DNA of 64,000 nt from Vibrio crassostreae 9ZC13 (lineage in GTDB: Bacteria; Pseudomonadota; Gammaproteobacteria; Enterobacterales; Vibrionaceae), in the NCBI RefSeq assembly GCF_000272045.2, contig NZ_AJYZ02000042.1, forward strand, positions 419,552 through 483,551. Direction: 5' to 3'. Each line of letters starts with the position of its first letter. Positions within the stretch are counted from its first letter, which is position 1. Shown piece by piece: positions 63,915-64,000 of the stretch. The notes under the pieces are model-generated. The model was not told where the DNA came from. It did not search any database and worked only from the letters and a program-made list of their open reading frames with translations. Both the position numbers and the translations under genes were made by a program.

Positions 63915-64000
63915 TCATCGCGGCTTTCCGGGGAAAGCCGCTTTTATCTTCAAGAAGAAGTAGTCGGTATCTCGATACCCATACCCCATTCGCTTGATTA
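63915..64000 (-). CDS. Transposase, C-terminal end (partial)
   Basis: On the minus strand the frame entering from the right edge reads KRMGYGYRDTDYFFLKIKAA, then FPGKPR and TGA. The GYxYRDxxYFFLKI pattern is one I recall from the C-termini of gammaproteobacterial transposases. Only 28 codons are visible, so the catalytic triad and family cannot be seen. The codons for AAFPGKPR form a perfect hairpin on the opposite strand. Confidence 0.7.
   Translation of the reverse strand, partial: IKRMGYGYRDTDYFFLKIKAAFPGKPR
63920..63945 (+). terminator. Terminator-like hairpin inside the transposase 3' end, facing pfaABC transcription
   Basis: GCGGCTTTCC / GGAAAGCCGC, 10-nt arms separated by two G, then TTTTATC on the plus strand. 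Transcription from pfaABC that enters the element should stop here. Confidence 0.75.

Larger units (their letters stand above)
63909..64000 (-). mobile_element. End of an insertion sequence inserted in pfaC
   Basis: The boundary is not exact: the element starts between the last PfaC-like codon (about 63908) and the transposase stop codon (63915-63917). The terminal inverted repeat and target duplication cannot be checked because the other end is outside the window. Family assignment is uncertain; the C-terminal motif suggests a DDE transposase of the kind found in Vibrio insertion sequences, perhaps ISL3-like. Confidence 0.7.

Overview
The window looks like a stretch of the main chromosome of a marine Vibrio, probably near the V. 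splendidus group. The evidence is protein similarity recalled from memory plus several gene orders shared with other gammaproteobacteria: ffs / atl-ybaY-tesB, tig-clpP-clpX-lon-hupB-ppiD-comEA, alaA-yfbR and a complete men cluster. No prophage, CRISPR array or integron was seen. The one clear mobile element is cut by the right edge.

Layout. 1-6 kb: 5' part of the SRP RNA gene, a membrane protein, an alkyltransferase-like DNA repair protein, a YbaY lipoprotein, acyl-CoA thioesterase II, a membrane-anchored coiled-coil protein, a divergent Lrp-type regulator and PLP enzyme, and a DUF1244 protein. 6-10.4 kb: a two-gene RND efflux operon. 10.8-11.4 kb: three tandem tRNA-Tyr genes. 11.5-19.5 kb: a tiny Cys/His-rich protein, a Tim44-domain protein, a TetR regulator with an MFS-PlsC fusion, a YeiH-type transporter, a 55-residue membrane protein, and a LysR regulator facing a PTS EIICB. 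19.6-27 kb: menaquinone genes menF-D-H-B-C-E, read leftwards. 27-32.3 kb: alaA, yfbR, a dGTPase-like protein, TapT, rhombosortase and a ComEA-like protein. 32.5-41 kb: the protein quality-control block ppiD, hupB, lon, clpX, clpP, tig. 41.6-48.4 kb: the C4-dicarboxylate system, with the DctB/DctD two-component pair and the DctPQM TRAP transporter; dctP has a near-perfect sigma-54 promoter, which fits control by DctD. 48.8-64 kb: a hot-dog thioesterase, the phosphopantetheinyl transferase PfaE, and the polyunsaturated fatty acid synthase genes pfaA (KS-AT-5xACP-KR), pfaB and pfaC (KS-CLF...).

The two main surprises are as follows. First, pfaC appears to be broken about 1,075 codons in by an insertion sequence: the last 86 bases encode, on the opposite strand, a transposase C-terminus whose codons also form a perfect terminator hairpin facing the pfa transcript. 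Second, a 175-bp element with ACCAATC/GATTGGT ends occurs three times, always at exactly 175 bp and always 13-24 nt before a start codon (atl, the RND adaptor, yfbR). Smaller points are two unannotated small genes, an (AAAAAT)5 tract between dctB and dctD, a sigma-32 promoter before lon, and a 700-bp pfaA upstream region with palindromes.
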